From Shinisaurus crocodilurus (taxonomy: Eukaryota; Chordata; Lepidosauria; Squamata; Shinisauridae), in assembly GCA_021292165.1 (NCBI GenBank), contig CM037876.1, positions 116,007,379 through 116,071,378 of the forward strand: a stretch of DNA of 64,000 nucleotides. Reading direction: 5' to 3'. The first letter of the stretch is position 1. Each line of letters opens with the position of its first letter. The notes under the pieces are model-generated. The model made no database searches and was not told where the DNA came from. It saw only the letters and a list, made by a program, of their open reading frames with translations. Shown here one piece after another: positions 36,395 to 49,800 of this stretch. The position numbers and the translations under genes were made by a program.

Positions 36395-36538
36395 TCCCTT
36401 GCCCAAATCCTTCAGAATTCCTAAGACAATCCTTCGAATGTCAGAGAAGCAAGTTTAAAAGTTACTAATAGAGTCAAGGGAAGAAAAAGAGAGCAGCAGT
36501 AGTTTGGCAAATTTCCCTCATAACATTCAGGCCAGATT

Positions 36539-36741
36539 TTAGACCTCTTTCTTCTCCAGTAAAATGTTGTGCAATTCATCTGCATCTTCACTTGTTTTCA
36601 CTCTTAGCAACATAGGAACAGGGACTGTGGCATTCTTCTCATCAACGGGTGGATTTGGAACACAGACAATAAGAACGTTGTTCTTCCCTGTTCTTGAGCA
36701 TGGCATCTTAGGGGGCACCAAAATGTTCAGCAATATGTTTC
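36539..36741 (-). CDS. NUP50: NUP50 terminal coding exon 7 (RanBD)
   Basis: 203 nt: [20 protein letters not shown] then [20 protein letters not shown] and [17 protein letters not shown] with TAA at 36539-36541. Acceptor CCCTTGTAG. Confidence 0.95.
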
Positions 36742-37817
36742 CTACAAGGGAGTGGGGTTTGGGAAAGCAGCAAGTTATATTGTGTAACAATTCAGTATAG
36801 CAAAATACACTTACAAGACAGAGATATTTAAGAAGTGCTGAAGAGTTATGATGGCATGGGATATAAACAAATCAAACTGCCTTTGATCAAGTCATCTTAC
36901 TGATCAACCTAGTTAAGTACAGTCTATTTAATCTAGCAGTGGTTCTCTAAGGTTTCAGGCAGATTCTTCCCAGCCTTGCTACCATATTTTTTTAGCTGGA
37001 GAAAGCTTGTACTCTGCTACTGGGTTACAGCTCCTCCAATATAATTTCCTCACTACTTTTCTCATGACATCAGCTACTATTGCTAAAAAAAGGGTACAGT
37101 CTTCACTGAAAAACACTGTTTGTACAGTTTCCACTTAGCAATTAAAATAAGACACACATTATTGAGAACCAGTCAGTGGTCAAGGACTGACTGCAGGGTG
37201 GAGAAGACAGAATGCCTAGAACGCCAATCAATACTGGTTTTCCTCAAGATTCCAGACATACACACACACACACCTTCTGAGAAGTCATCCAACAATGCAC
37301 TAGCAAATGCATGCATCCTACTGGGACACAAATCACAACCACTGCTGAAGGAATGTGCCGTATTTTTCGCTCCATAAGACGCACTCCCCCCGCCCCCGCA
37401 AAACTAGGTGGAAATGTCTGTGCGTCCTATGGAGCGAATACAGTAAAAAAAAAAAAATCCTCTGCTGGTCCGGAAGAGCGGAGGACTCCTGGGCAGGGCG
37501 GGGGAAGCCCCCGCCTCTCAGCTGATTCCCGCGGAACAGCTGATTTTTTAAAAATAATAATAATTTTTCTTTTTTTTTACTTTCCTCTGCTGGTCTGGAA
37601 GAGTGGAGGACTCCTGGGCAGGGCAGGGGAAGCCCCCGCCTCTCAGTTGATTCCCCGTGGAACAGCTGATTTTTTATTTTTTAAAAAATTATCATTATTT
37701 TTTATTTTTATTTTTTTTACTTTCCTCTGCTGGTCCGGAAGAGCGGAGGACTCCCGGGCAGGGTGGGGGAAGCCCCCGCCTCTCAGCTGATTCCCCGTGG
37801 AACAGCTGATTTTTAAA

Positions 37818-37855
<38 letters not shown>

Positions 37856-40800
37856 TTTTTTTTTTTTTTACTTCTGCTGGTCTGGAAGAGCGGAGGACTC
37901 CTGGGCAGGGCGGGAGCAGCCCCCGCCTCTCAGCTGATTCCCCATGGAACAGCTGATTTAAAAAAAAAATAAAATTATTATTATTATTTAATTTATTTTT
38001 TTTACTTTCCTCTGCTGGTCCAGAAGAGCGGAGGACTCCTGGGCAGGGTGAGGGAAGCCCCCGCCTCTCAGCTGATTCCCCATGGAACAGCTGATTTTTT
38101 ATTTTTTTAAAAATTATCATTATTATTATTATTTAATTTATTTTTTTTACTTTCCTCTGCTGGTCCGGAAGAGCGGAGGACTCCCGGGCAGGGTGGGGGA
38201 AGCCCCCGCCTCTCAGCTGATTCCCCGTGGAACAGCTGATTTTTTTTAAAAAAAATTTATTATTATTATTATTATTAATTTTTTTTTTTTACTTTCTTCT
38301 GCTGGTCTGGAAGAGCGGAGGACTCCTGGGCAGGGCGGGAGAAGCCCCCGCCTCTCAGCTGATTCCCCATGGAACAGCTGATTTAAAAAAAAATAAAATT
38401 ATTATTATTATTATTATTTTATTTATTTTTTTTACTTTCCTCTGCTGGTCCAGAAGAGCGGAGGACTCCTGGGCAGGGTGAGGGAAGCCCCCACCTCTCA
38501 GCTGATTCCCCGTGGAACAGCTGATTTTTTAATTTTTTTTTAAATTATTATTATTATTTTTTTTTAATTTTTTTTACTTTCCTCTGCTGGTCCGGAAGAG
38601 CGGAGGACTCCCGGGCAGGGTGGGGGAAGCCCCCGCCTCTCAGCTGATTCCCCGTGGAACAGCTGATTTTTTTTAAAAAAATTTATTATTATTATTATTA
38701 ATTTTTTTTTATTTTTTATTTTTACTTTCTTCTGCTGGTCCGGAAGAGCGGAGGACTCCTGGGCAGGGCAGGAGAAGCCCCCGCCTCTCAGCTGATTTCC
38801 CATGGAACAGCTGATTTAAAAAAAAAAAAAATTATTATTATTATTATTATTATTTTATTTATTTTTTTTACTTTCCTCTGCTGGTCCGGAAGAGCGGAGG
38901 ACTCCTGGGCAGGGTGAGGGAAGCCCCCGCCTCTCAGCTGATTCCCCGTGGAACAGCTGATTAATTTTTTTTTTTAAATTATTATTATTATTTACTTTCC
39001 TCTGCTGGTCCGGAAGAGCGGAGGACTCCTGGGCAGGGCGGGGGAAGCCCCCACCTCTCAGCTGATTCCCCGCGGAACAGCTGATTTAAAAAAAAATTTT
39101 TTTTTTTGGTACCATACGGTCTACGTGGTCTTATGGTCCGGTGCGTCTTATGGAGCGAAAAATACGGTATGTTGCTTGCTTTTGTAGCCTGCAGAATTTC
39201 TCACACAACTGAGTAAAGTGCTAAATATCTGGAATAATTGAAGGGGGTCAACGCTTAGCAGTAACTTATAACAAGTTTACAGAACTAGTTTAAGAAAAGT
39301 CACATACCTAAATTAGTATCTGCCCGTATTAAGAGCTGAGTCTTCTGATTTCCTGCAGGTTTTAAGTGTAGCATTCCTACTCCTTTTTCTTTAAATTCAT
39401 TATCTTTCTTGTAGAAGACTTTGCATCTGAAAAAAGTACACAGTATAGAATGTGAGTAGAAAAGGCAGGCAAAAGATGTATTTCACAGAACCTGCATGTA
39501 CGCAGCAGATTAATAAAAGCACTGAAATAGCTTGCCTATTGTTTACACCAGCATGCAAACAATACATTTAAGTTCATGCTGAAACTATCCAAAAGTTACT
39601 GATCTTTTGATCACGATCAAATTATGTGAAAATGCTTTAAAGCATAATGAAAATAATGGCCAGGATCAAAATAATCCCCATGCTACTATTTCAATGAGCT
39701 CAAGGGGGCTTCATATTTATTTTGAGAAACAGCAGCTCCCATGCTGCATGGAAAACCACCTTTGAAATTTAGGAGAGGTTTAAAAGTAGCTGTTCACAGA
39801 AAAAAGAACACAGTCCCTTGAGTGAGGCTAAGCAGCTTTTTAGAGCCAAGCCTGTCAACCTATTCCAAAATAAGGACCACCATTAATTTGCACTTGGTGG
39901 AATATATCAGTTAAGATATGAATTTCAGTAGTATGAAAAGACATACACATCAGCTAAGGCAATAAAGCATTTCTTACTCTGTAGTTGTATGCATTACAAA
40001 TTGCTGAAGATTTTCACTTGCATACAAACAAGACTACAGAAATCCAAACCTAACTCTTTACTTCATAGTAACAATGTCAAAAGACACAACCCACTTCTTT
40101 GAGTAGAAGGCATCCTCTTCCTTTATTTCATTAACTACTGCTTTCGGTGGCTCCTCCTCCTCTTCATCACCCCCTGCAAGGAAGAATGATTTCAAACCAG
40201 TATATACATTTAGTAAGAAACTGTACTCTTCTCAATACAAATCATTATATAAGATACATGGTGGACTGTCAGTTTGACAATAGTGGGTAGGCCCAGTTTA
40301 TCTCAAGGAGCGCCTCCAGCAACATCAAGTAGGCCGCTCAACAAGGTCTGCCACGGACGGCCTTCTCCTTATCCCATCAGCCAGAGCAGCCAGGCTGGTG
40401 GGGACTAGGAAGAGGGCCTTCTCTGTGGCGGCCCCCACATTATGGAACTCCCTCCCTAGTGACCTTCGCCATGCCCCCTCCGTGATGAGCTTCCGCCGTG
40501 CATTAAAAACATGGCTGTTCAGGCGGGAATATGGGGTGGGTTAGGTTTTTAATGAGAATTTTTTTATATTGTTTTAATTATTATGTTTTATTGTGTTTTA
40601 TTGTATTTTAATTGTACATCGCCCAGGGTGGCCGGGTGACCGGCCAGATGGGCGATTGATAAATATAATAAATAAATAATAAATAAATAGGATCAATGCA
40701 AAATTTGTTTCTAAATAAGTACCACCTTTCAAACAAAGTTGTAAAAGGGAAGTAGTAGCAAAAATTCTGGGTGTTATATTTTCACCTGCACTGATTAACA

Positions 40801-43800
40801 GTGCTAATACTTCTGCATCTCCCACCTGAATTCTTCCTCAATGACTTATTTTACCAATTATTTAGCAGGCTTTAGCATTTTAAAATAATGGCTTGTAAGC
40901 TTTCCAAAATACATTTCTTACTAAATAAAGTTCCAGCACATTTGATGACATTCTACTTGATAGTAACTGTAAAAATATGTTTTTTTTTCCCTACGTTTCT
41001 AAAGCCTAAAGTTCAATTTTAAGCAAATCTAGGCAGTTTGTAATTCATTAGGTGTAGTCATTCACACATATAGCGGTATAATTAACACATGATAGTGGAA
41101 TTGCTCCTACTCCTTTCTCAGGGTCTGCATATAATAGCAAAATCATTTAATGAATTTGAAACCCCCAAGTCCTCTGGCATGGAGGATTCTGGGGAGGGAC
41201 TGGGTGAGTCTTTCACTTCATGCTGGGCTTTGGAGACACAAAAGCAGCAAGAAATCCTTGCTTCTTAATGTCTCCATAGCATGGTGTGAAGCAAGGTTGA
41301 TCTCAAATTCTCCACACATGCCAGAAAACTGAGTGGTGGGGTGGAGTCTACAATGAGAGCCCATCCCACTTCAAATTCTCTGCAACACATGGAGACCATG
41401 GGGAAAGGGCCTTACTTTGCCCTGAACATCTAGGCACAGGCAGTTGCTTGAGGGAACTATGGTTGCCACCACATCTGTGGACCCCTGAAAGTCCCAACTA
41501 ATTAGAGAGCAAACGTTCAAGAACTATTAATGGCTACAACCCAGCATATCATTAGTGAGAGTCTCACCACAGATTGCAATGGAAGGTGATTGTACCCAGT
41601 TTCTCCATTTCTAAAACAATTAATGTTTACCTTTATCTTCATTGCCACCACTTTCTGTCTGAGTATCTAATGAATTGCTGGAAAATGAAGGAACAACCTT
41701 GCCCTGGTTTGCATCTTTTCCAAATAAACCTGTGCCGCCAGGGGAGAATGAGAAACTAGGCAATGCACCAGAATTCACACCAGAGCTGTCAACACTCTGG
41801 CTAAAAGTAAACGAGACAGTTGAAGTAGACCCTAGTTTTGGTTCCGTTTTCTTTTCCAATTCCGTTTTCTTTCCTGATGTATCCTCAGATTTGTTGCTGT
41901 TAAAGAAAAATGTTGAACCTTGCTGAAGATTTGAACTCCCAAATGCAGAGCCAGGCTGAGTTCCAGCTGCCTTGTTATTGTCACTTTCAGAGTCACCGCT
42001 GTCACTACTCATTCCGTGTTGTTCTATCTCAGTGAAATATTTCTCATAGTCTTGGAAGATCGGCGTCAGGTCACAGAGTGGATTAGCATTTACATGCTTT
42101 ACTATCCAGTCACGCACAGAACAATTTAGAGCAGCTAACTGTTTAAGATAAATATCAGAGCTGCATGCTTTATTTTGAGTGAATCCGGAGGACAACAGCT
42201 GCCGGCTCTCACCATTTGCTTTCACACTTGTAGGCTTTTTCGGAACCACAGTATTATTCACTGAACCACTGGATACCACAGAACCTATCAGAAAGAAAAG
42301 GATTTTATGAACTTGATTAAGAGCAGCAAAGGTATGGACCCCTAATTCCAACACACGTGTACACACTTGTAGGAAGCATCCAAAATCTACATTCTTGCTC
42401 AAGAGCTCTTTCTACAGTCATTGTACCAACCATATGGCCAGCCTGTAGGCAGGAAAGAAAATACTACAGAAAAATGTAAACAGGAAAGAACAGGTTGCTT
42501 ACCTGTAACTGTAGTTCTTTGAGTGGTCATCTGTGCATGACCCCTCCCCCACCGTCCTACTGCACATGCTACCAGTGGGTTTCCGCCCACTTCTTCAGTT
42601 CATGAAGACCACTTATTGTGGCCTCAGAACCGAGAGAAAGCTCAGTATCGATATCGAAAGCAGCAGCGATACCAGCAGTAAACCACTTTGATGAGTCCCA
42701 TGAGGGGACAGTGACACTGAAGCAGGGATGGTGGGTGGGTTGTGTGAATGCACAGATGACCACTCGAAGAACCACATTTACAGGTAAGCAACCTGTTCTT
42801 CTTCGTGGTCTCTATGCATCACACACATGGGCGATGTCATCGAGTCGGTAGTGGCAGATGAAGGTGGAAGGGGTCGACCAGGTGGCGGCCTTGCACAGGT
42901 CCGGTAGTGGGACGCCCTTGCCGAGCACAACCGACATGGAGACCGTCCTGGTAGAGTGAGCCCTTATGCCAGATTGGAGTTCAAGGCCAGTGAGTTCATA
43001 GGAGAGCTTGATCACCTGGATGATCCATTTGGCAAAGCGTTGGGTAGACACCGGTAAACCTTTCTGCAGACCGGCATAACAGGTGAACAAGCGGTTGGAC
43101 CGGTGGTAGGACTCTGTCCGTGCTTTGTAAAACGCCAGAGCCGTGCGAACGTCCCAACTAATTAGAGAGCAAATGTTCAAGAACTATTAATGGCTACAAC
43201 CCAGTATCATTAGTGAGAGTCTCACCACAGATTGCAATGGAAGGTGGATTGTACCCAGTTTCTCCATTTCTAAAACAATTAATGTTTACCTTTATCTTCA
43301 TTGCCACCACTTTCTGTCTGAGTAGCTAATGAATTGCTGGAAAATGAAGGAACAACCTTGCCCTGGTTTGCATCTTTTCCAAATAAACCTGTGCCGCCAG
43401 GGGAGAATGAGAAACTAGGCAATGCACCAGAATTCACACCAGAGAGTCCGTTCTATCAGGGTTGAAGAGGCAGGAAAAAAGGCTGGCAAGATAACGTCCT
43501 GGCCAAAATGGAAGTCAGACACAACCTTGTGTAGAAAGGAGCCATCGGGCTGAAGGATGACCTTGTCCCTGTGGAAGGAAAGGTATGGTTCATCAACATA
43601 GTTTACTGGCGCGGTGGGCAGAAGTAACCGCCAAGAACGCAACCTTCCATGTAAGTATGCCGAGGTCGACTGAGGCCAGAGGCTCGAAGGGCTTTGCCAC
43701 AAGAGCCTTGAGGACAACTGATAGGCTCCATGATGGGACAATCTAGCGCAGTGTTCTCCAACCTTGGGTCCCCAGATGTTTTTGGCCTACAACTCCTAGC

Positions 43801-46800
43801 ATGCCCCAGCCAGTGTAGCTACGCTGGCTGGGGCATGCTAGGAGTTGTAGGCCAAAAACATCTGGGGACCCAAGGTTGGAGAACACTGATCTAGCGGGAC
43901 GGAGGGAGGAGATTCCTAGCCCCTTTCAAGAACTGCCGTACCAGAGGTTGAACAAATAGAGCGCCCCCGAGAATCAGGTGGTGATGGGCTGAAATGGCAG
44001 TGGGGTGGACTTTGATTGACAACAGTTTAAGTCCTCACTGCATCAAGAGTTGAAGATAATCCAGGATGCAGGGAAGGCCACAGGAGGACAGTTCGAACCC
44101 TTGGGAGCGGATGAAGGATAAGAAGCTGGCCCATTTCCTTGCATAGGAGAGGCAAGTGGAGGGTTTGCAAGCTGTGTTGAGGACCGCCCGAACCCGGGGA
44201 GGCAGTGGGTCAGTAGGACCCATCAGCGAAGGTGCCACATGGTCAGGCGGAGAGTTCAGAGGTCCCGGTGGAGAATCCGACCCTGCTCCTGAGAGAGGAT
44301 AGTCCGAGATGGGGGAATACAGAGATAGTCCCCTTTGCAGAGATGGCGTAGGGGAGCGAACCAGGGTTGACAGGGCCACCATGGGGCAATCAAGATACAG
44401 TCTGTGCAATCCGCTTGCATTTTTCCAAGGACCCTGGTCAGGAGTGGAAAGGGGGGGGGGGGAAGAGATGTATTAGTAGTCCCCTGTCCAGTGGTGTTGG
44501 AACTCATCTCCCATGGAGGCCTGTCCGAGGCCTGCCCTGCTGCAAAACTGGGGACATGTTGTGTTCTTCTCGGAGGCAAAGAGATTGATCCCTGGAGCTC
44601 CCCATCAAGCGAAGATCTGTTGCGATGTTGACGAATCGAGCTCCCACTTGTGAGACTGAAGGGCTACACAACTCAGAGTGCCTGCAAGGGCATTGTCTTT
44701 GCCAGCAATGTGGATGGCAGAGTGTGTGACGTACCTGCAGACAGCCCATCAAAAGAGTCGGCGGGTTAAGGTCCTAAGTGTGGAGGACCTTGTTCCGCCC
44801 TGTTTGTTTATATGTGTGACAGTGGTACTTGGACTATTTGTCCAACGAGGTCTTCCTCCAACGCCTGTAGGGCTTTGAAAATAGCCAGGAGCTCCAGATA
44901 GTTTATATGGAAGGAGCTCTCCCAGTGTGTCCATCAGCCTAGGACCATCATCCCCCAACAGTGTGCTCCCCAACTGAGGAGGAAAGTGTCTGTAGTGAGT
45001 GTCCTTGTATGCGGTCGTTCCAGGAAAGGTAGACCCTGTTGAACGTGGTGGTGGTGTTGAAAGAAAAATAGTAGTTTGTGTGCTAGCCTGCATACAGTTG
45101 CAGCATGTGGCTTTCCACACACAGCAGCAGAGCTTTTTCTCCAAACCACGCAGCAGTGTTCAGCTCACCCAGTTGCAGATTAATCCAGGACTCAGGAACC
45201 ACTCTGTAGACACAAGCAGGTCTATTCTACCTATTTACTTATTCAAAGTAATCACTACAGAGTATGCATGCCATATACACAGTCCATGTGTAGAGTACAA
45301 AGTATAGCAAGCAAAGTCCAGTGCTATATACACCCAGAAAGGATAAGTCCAGTAGAGAGAACTCCAGAGTGAGATGAACAGTACCTATAACATGGTTGCT
45401 GTCTGACCAGCACACACACGTCACCAGCAATAGATCACATGACAAACTGGTTCACACACTTCTTGAGAACTACCAAGAATAGTTAAGGTAAACACAGCAA
45501 AACCTAGACAGTACACATCCTGCCTAGCAAGGCCAGATAGCAGACCATCTGTACTGTAAATAAAAGATCATAGCATGTTGTTGATACTCCCAACACGTGG
45601 GACTTCATTCGCCAGCCAGAGAAGGGAACGACAGACCTTGGGACAGAGACTGAGGTAAGTGCAATGGCATCCTGGTTTAGATTGACGGTACGGATGAGCC
45701 AGTTCTGTAAGGGTCTCATCTGAAGGTGTGCAAAGGCCACCGTTGATAGCAAGGATGTCATGAGATCGAGAAGACATTGGAGTGTATGTACTTTTGATCT
45801 TTGTCTGATAGTGTCATCGCTAGGTTGGTTATGGTGGTTACTCAATCCTGAGGAAGAATGCCTTGCCAGAATGGGCATCAAGGAGAGCCCCGATGAATCT
45901 GAGAGACTGATTCGGGTGCAGGATCAACTTCTCCCTGTTGATATAAAGACCCAGGCTGTCCAGGAGAGTCTGCATCTTTGTCAGAGTCTCCTGTAGGGCA
46001 GAGCGGGAAGAGTCCACAAGCAGCCAGTTGTCTAGGTATGGGAATATCTGCACGCCTTGGGTATGGAGCTGCGAGCAGACGATTGCAATGCATTTGGTAA
46101 ATACATTTGGTGCCGAAAGAGCCTGAAGGGGAGTACCTGAAACTGGTAGGCTGTAGTCCCTACAGAGAAGCGAAGAAAAGGCTGACTATCCTAGTGGATC
46201 CCGACGTGGAAGTAGGCATCCTTGAGGTTGATCGATGTGAACCAGTCCCCCTTGCGGAGGAGGGGCAAGATGGACTGGAGCGTGGCCATCCTGAACTTCT
46301 TTGGTGTAATATAGAAATTAACAGTCCGCAGGTCCAGGATTGGGCAAAGCCCACCATCCTTCTTTGGTACCATAAAATAACAGGAATAGAGGCCCTGGCG
46401 TAGGTCATTTGCCGGGACTGGCTAAATGGCCACCTTCACAAGAAGGGTGGTCACTTCCTCCCATAGAGCTGGTGATGGCCGCATAATACGGATACCGGAG
46501 AAGGGAGCAAGGCATCAAACATGATCCTGTCGTGTTGGACAATCTTCAGGACCCAGGAGTCTGATGTTATGGACCTCCACGTCTGGAGGAATGGGCGAAG
46601 ACGATGGCCAAATTGAAGAATAGTGGATGGTGCCAGAGGACTTGTGGAGTGCAGTGGTGATGTGGCCATGGGTGGTAAGAGAGAGACCGGACAGGAGTCA
46701 AAGGCGCTGCTTTCCCAAATAGTCCCCTCTCTTTCGGGAGCCCTGGTACCAAGACTGGGTGTATGAACGTCTCGGTGGCGGAGGCTGCTGAGGGCGCGAA

Positions 46801-49800
46801 GGGAGGTCATGCTGTTGGCGAGGGAGAAATGAAGGCTGCTGACGGTACCACTTCCTCTGTTTTGGTGGTTGAGGGGCCGGGTACTGGGTCAGGCCCATTT
46901 TCTTGGCCATCGTGCGAACCTTCTGCACAGAGTCCATGGCTTTGTCGGCCCTGGTGTTATACAGTCCCTCACCATCAAAGGGAAGGTCTTCTATCCTCGA
47001 GCGAGCCTCTTGATTTAGGCCAGCAGAATGGAGCCAAGCATGCCGTCTCAGCACCACCGAGCTGACCATGGCTTTAGCATGGCAGTCAGCCTGGTGGTGG
47101 GCAGTGTTAATCTAATGCCTCGCAAGTCTGGTGGCTTCTGTCTGGAAGACACAGGCTAATTCCCTCTGGTCCTCGGGGAGGTAGTCGCACATGGCCCCAA
47201 TTTTCTCCCAAAGGAAGAGTTGGTAGCGGGCCATGGTGGCTTGGTAGTTGGCTACCTTCAACCTGAGGGACACAGAGGAGTAAGCCATGCGGCCCATGAG
47301 ATCCAAGCAGCGGCCCTCTTTGTCTACCGGCACAGAGTGCTGACAGCGGGAGCGGCCTTGAGCAGACTCCACGATGATAGAGTTGGGCTTCGGGTGAGAA
47401 AAAAGAGATGGAGTGTCCCAATCCTGTACCCCATACATTCTCTCCAGACACTTAGATGTGGGAGGCATGGAGGAGGGATTCTTCCATGCAGCCTTCACTG
47501 TGTGGAGTAGAGTGGGGAGGAAAGGGACCATGATCAGTGCCGCCTCCTCGGTGTAGATGGCGTCGAACACTGGGTCCCTTATCCTCTCTTCCTGCTGCTG
47601 GATTGTAATCCCTAGGGACTGAGCCATCCGATGGACTTGCTCAGAGAAGTGTCCCATATCCTCCAATGGTGAGCCAGGGTCTTTAGAGCTGACCATCACA
47701 TCTGGAGAGGGGAGGATATGGAAGATGACTCAGAGTAGTAATCTTCAGGAGAGGAAGCCCTGGAGGACCGAGCAAGTTGAAGAGTCTCTCTCTGGAGCAG
47801 GAGATGATGGAGCGTCGTGGCTCAGTACCGAGGTGGACGGTGGTGGGAGCTCCGGTACTGAGGGAGTTGGCTGGCGTCTCTCAGATGAGGTGGAGGCGGC
47901 TGCTGGTGTGGACTAGGTGCTCTGGCGAGGGAGGCTGACAGTTCTTGGTGGAAGCGCGGTGAGAAGTAGAGGAGAGGATCATAATAGGGATCCTGGGGCC
48001 TGCAGAGTTGCCAGTCCTCCCAATAATATCGTGGTCTAGGTGGAAGCAACCACTCTGATCTGTCCTCCCAATCCGAAGCCAGAGACTGCGACCGGTATCG
48101 ATAGCTGTGGGGGCTGGGACTCCTCTCCCTGCGTTGAGCCTCCAGCTGGTAGACTCATGGAAATGGTTGGAATTCTCCTTGCTGCAGGGGAGATCAGTAT
48201 TGAGGTGACGGAGATCGGTCTCGAAGTTGTTTTGGAGGAGAGTCCCATATTTCTCCCTCCAATACCAAGGAGATCAGTATTGGAGGTGGCCTCGCTTCCG
48301 AGGGGGAAGCGGTCAGTGTCCGAACTTTTGGGGGAGGTGAAGTCTTCTTCTTCAGAGTTAAGGGGCGCCTTTGCTCCTTCTTTTTCTTCTTCCACTCTGA
48401 GCCAGATTGGGGCCAGTTTTCTGGCTGCCAGGATGGCCAGCGAACGTCCCGGAGTTGGAGGGTCTCTCCCTGTCACCAGCGTCTGACCTGGAGGAGACGG
48501 TGCAACTACTTGCAGAGGAGAAGAAGGCGCCGCCACCATTGGAGCCGGGTGATAGATGGCCTCCAACGCTTTCTGCCACAGAACTGCCCTAAGTTGATCA
48601 GTGTGGTTCCTCCTGGCCTGTTTCGCAAAGGACTGGCAGTGGGGGCATGAGTCGACTTTGTGCCCCTCACCAAGACAAAACAGGCACAGGGAGTGGCCAT
48701 CCGTGGGCGGCAATTTGCTGCCACAACTGACACATTTGCAGAACAGGGCCTTGGTGGCCATCTGTTCCACGGAGATTCTCACCAAGAGAGGTGAAGAGAA
48801 ATAAAACAAATAAAACAAAAAGGTGACAGGAGGAAATACTTGAGAAGAAAGGAGAAGAATAAAAGAAATGTCGAGTAAACCTCTGCACTGCGGGGTCAAA
48901 GGATGCAGAGAATGCTCCCTGAGGCAACCACAAAGGCGGTCGAAAAGGAACTGAAGAAGTGGGCGGGAACCCGCTAGTAGCATGTGCAGTAGGACGGTGG
49001 GGGAGGGGTTCCCACCTAAAATCCTCAGCTATAGAAGCTTCCCGAAACAGGCTCCGTGCAGACGTAGAGCCCATATCTGTGATGCACAGAGACCATGAAG
49101 AAGAACCTGTACAATATAGTAGCCTGGATTTACTTCTCTTACCCCATTTTACATCAGAATTACTAAAGGGCCAGCAAAATCTTCTCTATCTTAACAAGAC
49201 CATTTTTTTTCTTTACAACAATCTGCATAACCTGATACTATAATACAGTCTTGTATTTAAGCACTAACCTGGTAGCCATAAGTGACCAGAAATTTCCTGC
49301 AGGTGAATGAGAGGGCTGATGTAGGAGTGATGAATCACTCAGTCCATATTCTGCTAGCTCGTTTGGTTTCCATGCTGGTTGTGGAGTAATAAAAGTCTCT
49401 CCCTCCATAATCAGCACAAAAAATGCTGAAAGAGTGGGGATGGCTTTTCCTCCTGGATGACCAGCATGGAAATGCAGGCTACTAGCCTCTTAGCAGGTTG
49501 CTGTAATGCATAGTTTTTCCATCGTCTTGCTGAATTTGTTACATTGATGGTGGCTTTTTAATGGCAAAACTCAAATAAAAACGTTGGGAGGTTGTAGCAG
49601 TGAGAGACTGGGAGCCATAGCACTGAAGTTTCACCAAACCTCAACCAACACAACCACCATCCCAAGGGTGGATAAAAATTGATGTTTGTTTTTTTAAAGA
49701 ACCAAAATTTCTATTTTAATAAGCACCTCTTTTAAAATAGTCTGGTTTAAAAGGGAAATCTGAATGCAATACAAACATATGAAAGCTTACTAAATGTATT

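Larger units (their letters stand above)
30567..36538 (-). other. NUP50: Putative long 3' UTR of NUP50
   Basis: Downstream of the NUP50 stop (36539-36541) two close poly(A) signals (complements of AATAAA at 36389-36394 and 36372-36377) could end a short transcript. A strong distal signal (complement of AATAAA at 30567-30572) followed by a TGTGTATGTTT-type region would give a long 3' UTR. The human gene also has a multi-kb 3' UTR. The interval has no coding content of its own apart from a CR1 insertion (33775-35446) and foldback MITEs; 30600-33770 is otherwise free of recognised repeats, which suits a UTR. Confidence 0.5.
42488..49100 (-). mobile_element. DIRS-type retrotransposon B, in NUP50 intron 3
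   Basis: Same layout as DIRS A: right inverted repeat and Gag start near 48900-48761, Gag to about 46700, RT at about 46400-45840, RNase H at about 45800-44300, recombinase 43990-42812, and left end with internal complementary region 42745-42830. It is sense with NUP50, both on the minus strand. Later insertions: solo LTR (45055-45595), palindromic MITE (43749-43888), and a NUP50 segment (43151-43444). The left inverted repeat has lost about 70 bp compared with the right. Many frameshifts; inactive. Confidence 0.9.

Noticed and set aside
36564..36800. Plus-strand frame over 36564-36800
   Set aside because: Antisense to NUP50 exon 7, which is strongly supported by homology and splice phase.
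37441..39100. CRISPR-like array of regularly spaced repeats
   Set aside because: Units are 125-150 bp with degenerate A/T spacers, sit between transposon ends inside a vertebrate intron, and no cas genes exist. It is a minisatellite.
43151..43444. Processed NUP50 pseudogene
   Set aside because: The copy includes intron 4 sequence and the splice donor, so it came from genomic DNA, not mRNA.
48040..48486. 148-codon plus-strand frame
   Set aside because: Antisense shadow of DIRS B Gag, with no motifs.
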